Assembly: GCF_900108855.1 (NCBI RefSeq) | Contig: NZ_FNXY01000004.1 | Span: 434,001-498,000, forward strand | Length of the DNA stretch: 64,000 nucleotides | Source: Dyadobacter koreensis | Lineage (GTDB): Bacteria; Bacteroidota; Bacteroidia; Cytophagales; Spirosomataceae | Reading direction: 5' to 3' | Part shown: positions 17,944 to 26,534 of the stretch, in pieces | Numbering within the stretch: the first letter of the stretch is position 1 | Layout of the letters: the number at the start of each line of letters is the position of its first letter | Translations under genes and position numbers: made by a program | The notes under the pieces: model-generated | Database searches by the model: none | What the model saw: the letters and a program-made list of their open reading frames with translations, nothing else | Told to the model about the DNA's origin: nothing

Positions 17944-17983
17944 AAAAATAGCGGCCGTCAACAATTTGACGGCCGCTATTTTT
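17944..17983. terminator. Strong bidirectional terminator
   Basis: An 18-bp perfect stem (17944-17961 with 17966-17983), GC-rich in the middle and ending in A5/T5, with a 4-base loop. It serves the dehydrogenase operon on the plus strand and the ABC-F gene on the minus strand. Confidence 0.92.
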
Positions 17984-17998
17984 GTGCGTAATCTAATC

Positions 17999-19627
<1,629 letters not shown>

Positions 19628-19719
19628 TTATGAATGAAAGTGCAAAATTACAAAAAATAGAGGGATAATCTATGATTGAAGATAATGATATCCTCAGTTT
19701 CTATAAACTTCCCAAACAA

Positions 19720-19745
19720 AAGAGGCCGATTAACACCGGCCTCTT
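19720..19745 (-). terminator. Terminator of the beta-propeller gene
   Basis: A 9-bp stem (19720-19728 with 19737-19745) is followed on the minus strand by TTTGTTT. It lies 22 bases past the stop at 19768. Confidence 0.8.
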
Positions 19746-19767
19746 CATTGATATATTTGCTATCAGA

Positions 19768-21039
19768 TCAAGGGATCACGCGCAATGTGTGTGCTCCTTT
19801 TCCAACACTCACTTTGGCTCCCTGTTTTTTCAAAGCCGGCGCGTCTCCTTTTGTAACCGTCCAGAATTCTACGCCTCCTGTTCCGTTACCATAATCAAGA
19901 TATTCGTAAACCGAAACGGCAAGATTCGATCCATCCTTATCAAAAGCGACACTCTGAGGATAAACACCTTCGAACGGATAATCAGAAACTTTGGTCAGAG
20001 CGCCGTCTGCTGCAAGTTTGAATAAGCTCAACGACGCACCAGTCGCTGCTCCTGCTTCCGTCCATGGGCTGCCACTTTTTGCAGCGTTCACCGTAACGAG
20101 TGAAGCTCCATCCGGACTTATTGCAAATGAGCCAGTGTTCACACCGATAGCAGTTTTGCTTGCGATTTTGTGCTCCACAGCCCCATCCATTGAAAAGTCT
20201 ACTACAAATAATTCCCCTTCACCGGCACCTTTACCAGCTTCACCCTTTGAATCCACGACAAAATAGTGTTTCCCATCAGGTGAAAATTTCCCGAAACCAG
20301 GTTCTGTACCAACTGCAATTGGCTTACCAACCAACTCAACGTTTTTCAATTTTCCTGCTTCACGCAAAACTTTGTACAAACCGACTTCGTGAGTTTTGCC
20401 AAGCGTAAATGCGATATAATCGCCTGAAGGATGCCAGGTAACATCGACAATTTTATTAGTTGAATCGATACCAGAAGGTAAATTCAAAAATCTTGCAGGT
20501 TTTCCATCCGGAGCAGATTCTATAAAAACAAGATCTTTACCAGCCTGACGTGTAGAAATGATCAATTCATTCTTATTGATATCAATCGCAGTCGGGTATT
20601 TACCAACCGGAAAACCAAACTTCGCTTTTGGCGATGCCAGGTTTGCGATATCTACAACAAAAAGTTTTTCGCCAGCAGGAAACTCCAAAGCCGCATCTTT
20701 ATATTCCGCTACTCCGTCGTCAGGACGCAAGCGACTTTCAAGTACATAAGCCAGCCCTCCAGTTGCAGGAACTGCCATTGTTTTCCCCGATCCGAGCGCT
20801 GAGTTTGAAACCAACGCATTGCCTACCGACTTGCTTCTCTCTATCGGGAATTTAATTGATGTTAAAACATCTTTTGCTGTGTTGTCTCTTAATAGCTTCC
20901 CATCAACTACCGCAGAGGCTGACATATCAGCATCGGAAACAACCACAAGGCCTCTCGCGTTAAAATTAATAGGCGATTGAGCAACTGCAGGAACCGCTCC
21001 CAAAGCTGCCAAACCGGCAAATAATGCGACTTTTTTCAT
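19768..21039 (-). CDS. Secreted beta-propeller protein of unknown function
   Basis: A 423-residue protein with a signal peptide (MKKVALFAGLAALGAVPAVA, cleavage after AQ or VA). The mature part repeats WD/YVTN-like blade features such as VTWHPSGDYIAFTLG, GKFSPDGKHYFVVDS, FAISPDGASLVTVN and VAFDKDGSNLAVSVYEY, which point to a TolB/lactonase-like propeller. No catalytic residues can be assigned. It is monocistronic, between the ABC-F gene and rpsT, and its leader holds a two-tier hairpin at 21100-21138. Confidence 0.75.
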   Translation of the reverse strand: MKKVALFAGLAALGAVPAVAQSPINFNARGLVVVSDADMSASAVVDGKLLRDNTAKDVLTSIKFPIERSKSVGNALVSNSALGSGKTMAVPATGGLAYVLESRLRPDDGVAEYKDAALEFPAGEKLFVVDIANLASPKAKFGFPVGKYPTAIDINKNELIISTRQAGKDLVFIESAPDGKPARFLNLPSGIDSTNKIVDVTWHPSGDYIAFTLGKTHEVGLYKVLREAGKLKNVELVGKPIAVGTEPGFGKFSPDGKHYFVVDSKGEAGKGAGEGELFVVDFSMDGAVEHKIASKTAIGVNTGSFAISPDGASLVTVNAAKSGSPWTEAGAATGASLSLFKLAADGALTKVSDYPFEGVYPQSVAFDKDGSNLAVSVYEYLDYGNGTGGVEFWTVTKGDAPALKKQGAKVSVGKGAHTLRVIP

Positions 21040-21099
21040 AGAAAAAGAAAGTTTTAGATAATTGATTTTTAATAAAACATAAACAGCTTATTATTAAAA

Positions 21100-21138
21100 G
21101 AAACCTTGCGAACCTGTTTGCAGGCATTACAAGGTTTC
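21100..21138 (-). promoter_or_regulatory. Two-tier hairpin in the leader of the propeller gene
   Basis: The outer stem pairs GAAACCTTG (21100-21108) with CAAGGTTTC (21130-21138). Inside it CCTG (21113-21116) pairs with CAGG (21121-21124). On the minus strand it is followed at once by TTTTAATAATAA, so it resembles an attenuator about 60 bases upstream of the start codon. No known riboswitch class is recognised. Confidence 0.45.
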
Positions 21139-21302
21139 GTTTAACAGATCGCAATATAGACTATAAAAGATTTAATCTACAAGATTTACTTGCTGACTAC
21201 CCCGTTTTTTGAATCAAACCGACGGTTTCCTCTAATTAATCAAAAAATTCTAGAAATATTTTTAGTCTTAACCACAGACTCAAACAGCAGCATAACAGAA
21301 AA

Positions 21303-21324
21303 CCCCGACAGTAAACTATCGGGG
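21303..21324 (-). terminator. Terminator of rpsT
   Basis: A 9-bp stem (21303-21311 with 21316-21324, one G-U pair) is followed by TTTTCTG on the minus strand, 24 bases past the rpsT stop. Confidence 0.8.
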
Positions 21325-21348
21325 CAAATATCTTAGTAAAAAAGCTGC

Positions 21349-21612
21349 TTATGCTGCTACCGCTAACGAATTAACCAATTTAGCTAATTTCGATTTTTGG
21401 TTAGATGCTTTTTTCTTATGGATAATGTTTTTCTTTGCCAAACGGTCCAACATAGAAGAAACAGTTTTGTAAACTTCTATCGCAACAGTTTTGTCAGTCG
21501 TTTCACGCAATTTTTTCACGTAAGAACGAGTTGTTTTGTGTTGGTAACGATTACGCAAACGTTTCGTTTCGTTGGCACGAATTCTTTTTAATGCTGATTT
21601 ATGATTTGCCAT
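21349..21612 (-). CDS. rpsT: 30S ribosomal protein S20
   Basis: An 87-residue, very basic protein with the S20 pattern [20 protein letters not shown], a central [11 protein letters not shown] segment and a C-terminal [20 protein letters not shown]. It binds the 5' and 3' minor domains of 16S rRNA. It is monocistronic, with a consensus promoter upstream and a terminator downstream. Confidence 0.98.
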   Translation of the reverse strand: MANHKSALKRIRANETKRLRNRYQHKTTRSYVKKLRETTDKTVAIEVYKTVSSMLDRLAKKNIIHKKKASNQKSKLAKLVNSLAVAA

Positions 21613-21652
21613 TGTATAATGATGATATTTTTCAATTCTTAGAATCGGTCTG

Positions 21653-21683
21653 CAAAAATAGGCATACGATATTAGAAACGCAA
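21653..21683 (-). promoter_or_regulatory. Consensus promoter of rpsT
   Basis: On the minus strand TTG (21681-21683) is followed after 20 bases by TATTTTTG (21653-21660), an exact Bacteroidota -33/-7 pair. Transcription would begin about 30 bases before the ATG. Confidence 0.8.
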
Positions 21684-21719
21684 CTTTAGCAAGAAATATA
21701 TTTCAATAAACCCTATTTT

Positions 21720-22523
21720 CTATTTGACTAAACGTTGGACATCAGAGGACAGGTATTCTGCAACGCGCGTTTCAAGTTCTGACACGGGTATATTGCTCAA
21801 GAGTTCGCCTTCCACAGCAAGCGAGATTTTACCAGTCTGTTCTGAAATCACAATTACCACAGCGTCAGTCGCTTCACTCATTCCCATCGCAGCGCGGTGA
21901 CGAAAACCGAGAGAAGAAGGAACGTCGACACCGTCAGCAACGGGCAATACACAACGCGCAGCTTTGAGGCGCCCGTCAACGATCACGACTGCCCCATCAT
22001 GAAGTTCACTGTATTGATTAAAAAGCGAAACGATCAATGGCTTCGATACTCTCGCATCCAGTAATTCACCCGTTTCGATAAATTTACCGAGATCGTCCCG
22101 TTTGTTAACGACAATCAAAGCGCCATTAAAGTTAGAGGCGATGGTCTTGCTGGCGTCAATTATTTCCTTGAGATTTTTGTTTTTGAGATCAAGTACCGTA
22201 TTTCCCAGGATCTTTTTCAGGAATTCATTATTCGTATAAATCGTCGATTTCCCAATAATAAGAAGAAAGCGTCGAATCTCCTGCTGAAAAATCACGATCA
22301 GTGCAACCGCACCGACGCCCATAAAATATTGAAGAATGGCTGTCAATAAACCAAGCCCAAGACCTTTGACAACGAGGTAAAAGACATAAACGAATAAATA
22401 CCCTAAAAAAACTCTGCTCGCTATGCTGCCCCGGACAAGGAAATAAATCTGATAAAGAAGAATCGATACCAAAAAAACATCCAGAATATCAGTCCAGTTA
22501 ACATTCAAAAAACCAACACGCAT
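21720..22523 (-). CDS. cdaA: Diadenylate cyclase CdaA
   Basis: A 267-residue membrane enzyme making c-di-AMP from two ATP. Three hydrophobic segments fill residues about 10-90, ending in FQQEIRRFLLIIG. The DAC domain carries the catalytic DGA (176-178) and RHR (208-210), with the surrounding LHDGAVVI and LGFRHRAAMG. No YbbR-type regulator follows. It lies 24 bases downstream of folP in the same direction, an arrangement common in Bacteroidota, where c-di-AMP controls potassium and cell-wall homeostasis. Confidence 0.95.
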   Translation of the reverse strand: MRVGFLNVNWTDILDVFLVSILLYQIYFLVRGSIASRVFLGYLFVYVFYLVVKGLGLGLLTAILQYFMGVGAVALIVIFQQEIRRFLLIIGKSTIYTNNEFLKKILGNTVLDLKNKNLKEIIDASKTIASNFNGALIVVNKRDDLGKFIETGELLDARVSKPLIVSLFNQYSELHDGAVVIVDGRLKAARCVLPVADGVDVPSSLGFRHRAAMGMSEATDAVVIVISEQTGKISLAVEGELLSNIPVSELETRVAEYLSSDVQRLVK

Positions 22524-22547
22524 AAGAAACTCAATATTATTTCGCGA

Positions 22548-23411
22548 CTAATTTACTATTTTTTCATTGATACCGCTAGTAGCCATCCACAGTTTTACAG
22601 CCTCTACGGCAGGTTTTACATCATGAACACGCAAAATTGAGGCACCTTGCTGTAAGGAAATTGTATTCAAAATTGTTGTTCCGTTCAGAGCATCAGCCGC
22701 AGTTATTTTTAAGGTATTGTAAATCATACCTTTTCGCGAAATTCCGACGAGCAACGGACAACCTAATTTGTGAAATTCAGACAAATTTTTCATCAGGGAA
22801 AAATTCTGAGGAATTGTTTTAGCAAAACCGAAACCCGGATCAATAATGATATCAGGAACTCCAGCTTCGCGCAAACGAATCAGCTTTTCCTGTAATTCAT
22901 GTATAATCCTTGGTACTAGCAAATCATAATCCGTCAGCTTGCTCATCGTCTGGGGCGTGCCCCGCATATGCATTAATATATAAGGTGTGCCTAGTTCTGC
23001 AACCGTTTCGAACATTTCATCATCTAAAATACCGCCTGAAACGTCATTGATAATATGCGCCCCGTTTAAAACTGACTCTCTTGCCACTTTTGAACGAAAG
23101 GTATCAACAGAAATTATAAGTTCGGGAAAATACTTATTCAAGTGCGCAATCACCGGAACCACACGTTCGGTTTCCTCTTCAATCCCAACTTCCTTTGCTC
23201 CTGGTCGTGTGGAATAACCGCCGACATCCAACATCGACGCGCCGTCTTCCAGCATTTTTCCTGCCTTATCCGTCACCTCATCCATGGATTCTGTCCGGCT
23301 GGCGGAATAGAATGAATCCGGTGTTATATTTAAAATCCCCATCACCTGGGGAACAGAAAGATCCACTAACCGTCCCTGAATTTTGATCGTTTTTTTACTA
23401 ACTTGCGCCAT
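22548..23411 (-). CDS. folP: Dihydropteroate synthase
   Basis: A 287-residue TIM-barrel enzyme joining para-aminobenzoate to hydroxymethyldihydropterin diphosphate, the sulfonamide target. Key blocks are QVMGILNITPDSF (near residues 18-31), GGYSTRPGA (64-72), the DVSGG loop and DPGFGFAKT; a late KPAVEAVKLW closes the barrel. Its length is normal. It is the first gene of the folP-cdaA pair and is divergent from the DUF1599 gene. Confidence 0.97.
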   Translation of the reverse strand: MAQVSKKTIKIQGRLVDLSVPQVMGILNITPDSFYSASRTESMDEVTDKAGKMLEDGASMLDVGGYSTRPGAKEVGIEEETERVVPVIAHLNKYFPELIISVDTFRSKVARESVLNGAHIINDVSGGILDDEMFETVAELGTPYILMHMRGTPQTMSKLTDYDLLVPRIIHELQEKLIRLREAGVPDIIIDPGFGFAKTIPQNFSLMKNLSEFHKLGCPLLVGISRKGMIYNTLKITAADALNGTTILNTISLQQGASILRVHDVKPAVEAVKLWMATSGINEKIVN

Positions 23412-23583
23412 ATAATAGCAATGATATTAGAATAAAAAGCGTGTTTTTCTCAATTAATGACAGACGGCCGAGTCGTTATCTCGAATATCTCCGGCCAGAA
23501 CTTCAACTTAATTTCAGAGCTGCCATCCAATATTATTACTGTACGTTTTAAGAATTAATTTAAGCCAAACACATTAAGTACGC

Positions 23584-24129
23584 GTGAAATCGACCGAAGC
23601 GGAATATCAGGAAATCATTCAGCATTGCCAAGATCTTTTTACAAAAAAAAATAAAGATTACGGAACTTCATGGCGCATTTTGCGCATTCCTTCGATAACG
23701 GACCAGATTTTTATCAAGGCTCAGCGAATCCGGACTATACAGGAAAAAGGTGTCCAGAAAGTGAACGATGATATTGCAGGAGAATTTATTGGGATCATCA
23801 ACTACTGTGTAATGGCATTGATCCAGATTGAGCTTGGAGCTGATAAAAGTGATATCAATGCAGATGTGCTTACACAGTTTTACAACACGCAGGTGAGCGC
23901 CGTCAAGGAACTGCTTTTTGACAAAAATCATGACTACGGCGAAGCATGGAGAGATATGCGTGTGAGTTCAATGACTGATATTATCCTGATGAAGCTGTTA
24001 CGAATCAAGCAAATTGAAGATAATTCAGGATTTACACTAGTCTCCGAAGGAGTAAAATCGGGCTATCAGGACATTATTAATTATTCCGTGTTTTGTCTGA
24101 TCAAATCAAACGGTCTTCAAACAAACTAA
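23584..24129 (+). CDS. DUF1599 (nucleotide-modification-associated domain 1) protein
   Basis: A 181-residue protein with a GTG start at 23584. It holds two similar halves: CQDLFTKKNKDYGTSWRILR then IKAQRI, and LFDKNHDYGEAWRDMR then MKLLRI, the tandem pattern of DUF1599. The K-x-x-DYG-x-x-W motif recurs in both. The family is found in Bacteroidota and phages and has been linked computationally to nucleotide metabolism; the reaction is not known. It heads a probable operon with the BT_3928-like gene and aroK. Confidence 0.85.
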   Translation: MKSTEAEYQEIIQHCQDLFTKKNKDYGTSWRILRIPSITDQIFIKAQRIRTIQEKGVQKVNDDIAGEFIGIINYCVMALIQIELGADKSDINADVLTQFYNTQVSAVKELLFDKNHDYGEAWRDMRVSSMTDIILMKLLRIKQIEDNSGFTLVSEGVKSGYQDIINYSVFCLIKSNGLQTN

Positions 24130-24159
24130 TCGTACAGTTGCCTAACAAAATTGTTTCAA

Positions 24160-25254
24160 ATGAAAATTCTTGCGCACATTTCCCGGGTTATTGTAGGGCT
24201 GTTATTTATCTTTTCAGGATTAATAAAACTAAACGATCCTGTTGGTACCCAATATAAACTTGAAGAATATTTTGAGGTTTTCGCAACAGATTTTTCCGCT
24301 TTTCAGCATTTTTTCGAGGCTCTTATCCCTTTCGCATTATACTTTTCCGTCTTTCTTTGCGCAGCAGAAGTTGTCTTGGGCATAGCACTACTAGTCGGAT
24401 ATAAGCCAAAAACAATCTCCTGGCTTTTACTGCTAATCATCGTGTTCTTCACGTTCCTCACGTTTTACTCCGCCTATTTCAACAAAGTAACAGACTGTGG
24501 TTGTTTTGGTGCAGCAATCAAATTAACTCCGTGGACCTCTTTTGGAAAAGACATATTCTTGTTAATTCTGATATTAATTATTATTTATAAGCGGAAAATT
24601 TTCAAATCGCAGCCCACAGGTTTTATCGTTGCACTGTCAACTTTGGCATCTTTAGGGATGGCTGTGTATTCGTTGAGACATCTTCCGATATTTGACCTTC
24701 TGGCATACCGCGTCGGAGCAAATATTCCTGCGCAGATGAAGCCTTCTGAACCTTTGCAATACAAGTATATTTTCACAAAAGACGGCAAGGAACTGGAATT
24801 TGAACAATATCCGACCGACACCACGATGGTATTTAAGGATATGATCGTGATGAACGAAGACGCAAAACCGACCATTACCGATTTCAGGGTGTGGAATGAC
24901 GAGGGCGATTTTACGGAAGAAACTTTTAAAGGTAAAAAGCTATTTCTTATCATCAAAAACCTGACAGATATCAATACTGCCGCTTTTCCAGATATTCAAA
25001 AACTTGTTAATGCCGTTAAAAAACAAGGAGTTGAGCCGATAGTGCTGACGTCTGCAAGTAGCGAAGAAATCACAAAATTCCTTACACAACACCAGCTTAC
25101 TTTACCTTTCTATTATGTGGATGCGACGGTTCTGAAAACAATATCGCGTTCCAACCCGGGTTTGTGGTTGTTGAAAGATGGGACGGTCAAAGGAAAATGG
25201 CATTACAACGACACCCCGACAGCGGAGGAAGTTTTGGAAGATGTGGCCAAATAA
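24160..25254 (+). CDS. BT_3928-like membrane protein (DoxX/MauE-like domain plus thioredoxin-like domain)
   Basis: 364 residues from the ATG at 24160. The N-terminal half has four membrane helices of the DoxX/MauE type, starting RVIVGLLFIFSGLIKLNDPV and including DCGCFGAAIKLTPWTSFGKD, the MauE-like cysteine motif. The C-terminal half (about 215-364) has a thioredoxin-like arrangement (KKLFLIIKNLTD, a PGLWLLKDGTVKGKWH strand) but no CxxC. This is the layout of the BT_3928 family in Bacteroidota. A role in thiol or quinone redox at the membrane is inference. Confidence 0.8.
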   Translation: MKILAHISRVIVGLLFIFSGLIKLNDPVGTQYKLEEYFEVFATDFSAFQHFFEALIPFALYFSVFLCAAEVVLGIALLVGYKPKTISWLLLLIIVFFTFLTFYSAYFNKVTDCGCFGAAIKLTPWTSFGKDIFLLILILIIIYKRKIFKSQPTGFIVALSTLASLGMAVYSLRHLPIFDLLAYRVGANIPAQMKPSEPLQYKYIFTKDGKELEFEQYPTDTTMVFKDMIVMNEDAKPTITDFRVWNDEGDFTEETFKGKKLFLIIKNLTDINTAAFPDIQKLVNAVKKQGVEPIVLTSASSEEITKFLTQHQLTLPFYYVDATVLKTISRSNPGLWLLKDGTVKGKWHYNDTPTAEEVLEDVAK

Positions 25255-25283
25255 TATCAATAGAAGAATTTGTAATACAATTA

Positions 25284-25787
25284 ATGAAAAACATATTTCT
25301 AATCGGGCTTCCCTCTTCCGGAAAGTCTACTTTGGGGAAAAAGCTTGCGCGTATTCTTGATTATCGTTTTGTTGATATGGATAAACTGATCGAAAAAGAT
25401 CAGCATATGACCATTCATGAGATTTTCACTCAAAAGGGTGAACCATATTTCAGAGAGGTCGAAAGCCGTATTTTAAAAAACACAATTGAAAACCGGCGTG
25501 TGGTAATTGCGACTGGAGGTGGCGCTCCCTGTTTTTTTGACAATATGGATTTTATAAAAAAAAACGGAATCAGTATTTTCCTGGATGTGCATCACGTTGA
25601 ACTTGCCAAACGCATTCAGAATCACGGAAAAGATGATCGTCCGTTATTATCCGGTGCTGCTTCTCTTGAAAAAGAATTAGAGCAAAAATACCAGCAACGG
25701 CTCCCCTACTACTCGCAGGCGGATTATACAATCTCCGGAGATAGTGAAGCCAGTCAACTGGCGGCTATAGTTAGGCCATTATTATAA
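25284..25787 (+). CDS. aroK: Shikimate kinase
   Basis: A 167-residue P-loop kinase phosphorylating shikimate in aromatic amino acid synthesis. The P-loop GLPSSGKST lies at 8-16, the shikimate-binding DMDK-like VDMDKLIE and the FREVE block follow, and ATGGGAP and the lid DDRPLL are present. I start it at the ATG at 25284 (MKNIFLIGLPSSGKS); the frame runs 40 codons upstream, into the preceding gene in another frame. Spacing to the upstream gene is 29 bases. Confidence 0.95.
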   Translation: MKNIFLIGLPSSGKSTLGKKLARILDYRFVDMDKLIEKDQHMTIHEIFTQKGEPYFREVESRILKNTIENRRVVIATGGGAPCFFDNMDFIKKNGISIFLDVHHVELAKRIQNHGKDDRPLLSGAASLEKELEQKYQQRLPYYSQADYTISGDSEASQLAAIVRPLL

Positions 25788-25970
25788 CATAATTATATAT
25801 AAGTGGTCGTGAATAAGCAAATTCATGACTGTCCAAATAGTATTCCCAATAAAAGCATTCCTTTAATTTTCGCAGGTAAATGTTAAGTACATCTAACAGC
25901 TCCTTAACAATTCTGACTCTGCGATCCCATAATTCTAATTCCATCCGTAGCACTGCCACACAATCTCTCG

Positions 25971-25988
25971 GTCTTTTAAATTAAAGAC
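25971..25988. promoter_or_regulatory. Candidate MarR operator
   Basis: The inverted repeat GTCTTT-TAAATT-AAAGAC lies directly upstream of the promoter of the MarR-rph operon (its -7 box is at 26013). MarR proteins usually bind 16-20-bp palindromes at such sites. This is inference from position and symmetry. Confidence 0.45.
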
Positions 25989-26012
25989 GTTAATATTTGG
26001 CATTTAACCAAC

Positions 26013-26020
26013 TATCTTTG
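26013..26020 (+). promoter_or_regulatory. -7 box of the MarR-rph operon
   Basis: TATCTTTG is an exact TAnnTTTG match, 30 bases before the ATG at 26051. No clear TTG lies at -33, which may make it a regulated promoter. Confidence 0.6.
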
Positions 26021-26050
26021 CTGCTAAGATAATTAGACAGCAAGATATCT

Positions 26051-26509
26051 ATGGATGAAAAATTAACCGACAAGCTCCGAAAGCTTAGCCAACAATATGC
26101 CTTTTCGTCTATCCAGATGCATGAAGCCGTTGCCAGAAAAGCCTCACTCTCCGGCACAGACCATAAATATCTTGGCTTTTTGATCGAGAAAGGTCAGATG
26201 ACAGCCGGCGAACTGTCTGTTTTGACAGGATTAACGACAGGTGCTGTGACTGGTTTGATCGACAGATTTGAAAAAAGGAATCTGGTTAAAAGAAAGTTTG
26301 CAAATGAAGATCGACGGAAGGTATTAATTGAGCCGAATACGGAAAATATCATGGCTTTATTGGTACCGCTCTATGCCGAATTTCGGAACAAGACTGAAAT
26401 TCTTTTGTCGTCGTTTTCAGAGGAAGAAAGAAAGACTCTTGAAACATATTTTCAGTCGGCAATCGAGATTATGAATGATTCAGCGAAAAACATCAACTCC
26501 AACTTATAG
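26051..26509 (+). CDS. MarR family transcriptional regulator
   Basis: A 152-residue winged-helix repressor. The recognition region MTAGELSVLTGLTTGAVTGL (about 57-76) and the wing RKFANEDRRKVLIEP follow the MarR pattern, flanked by dimerisation helices. The gene is 25 bases upstream of rph in the same direction, so it probably controls its own operon in response to a ligand, plausibly a rifamycin-like molecule. The candidate operator is at 25971-25988. Confidence 0.9.
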   Translation: MDEKLTDKLRKLSQQYAFSSIQMHEAVARKASLSGTDHKYLGFLIEKGQMTAGELSVLTGLTTGAVTGLIDRFEKRNLVKRKFANEDRRKVLIEPNTENIMALLVPLYAEFRNKTEILLSSFSEEERKTLETYFQSAIEIMNDSAKNINSNL

Positions 26510-26534
26510 TATTCCATTTTTAATAGTGATTTAG

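Larger units (their letters stand above)
21040..21348. other. Intergenic region between the propeller gene and rpsT
   Basis: This 309-base AT-rich stretch has no credible gene. It holds the leader of the propeller gene with the hairpin at 21100-21138, a possible weak -7 box (TATATTGC on the minus strand) near 21155, and the rpsT terminator at 21303-21324. Confidence 0.6.

Noticed and set aside
25771-25959. Minus-strand ORF of 62 codons between aroK and marR
   Set aside because: It overlaps the end of aroK, has no promoter or family match, and its composition does not look coding.
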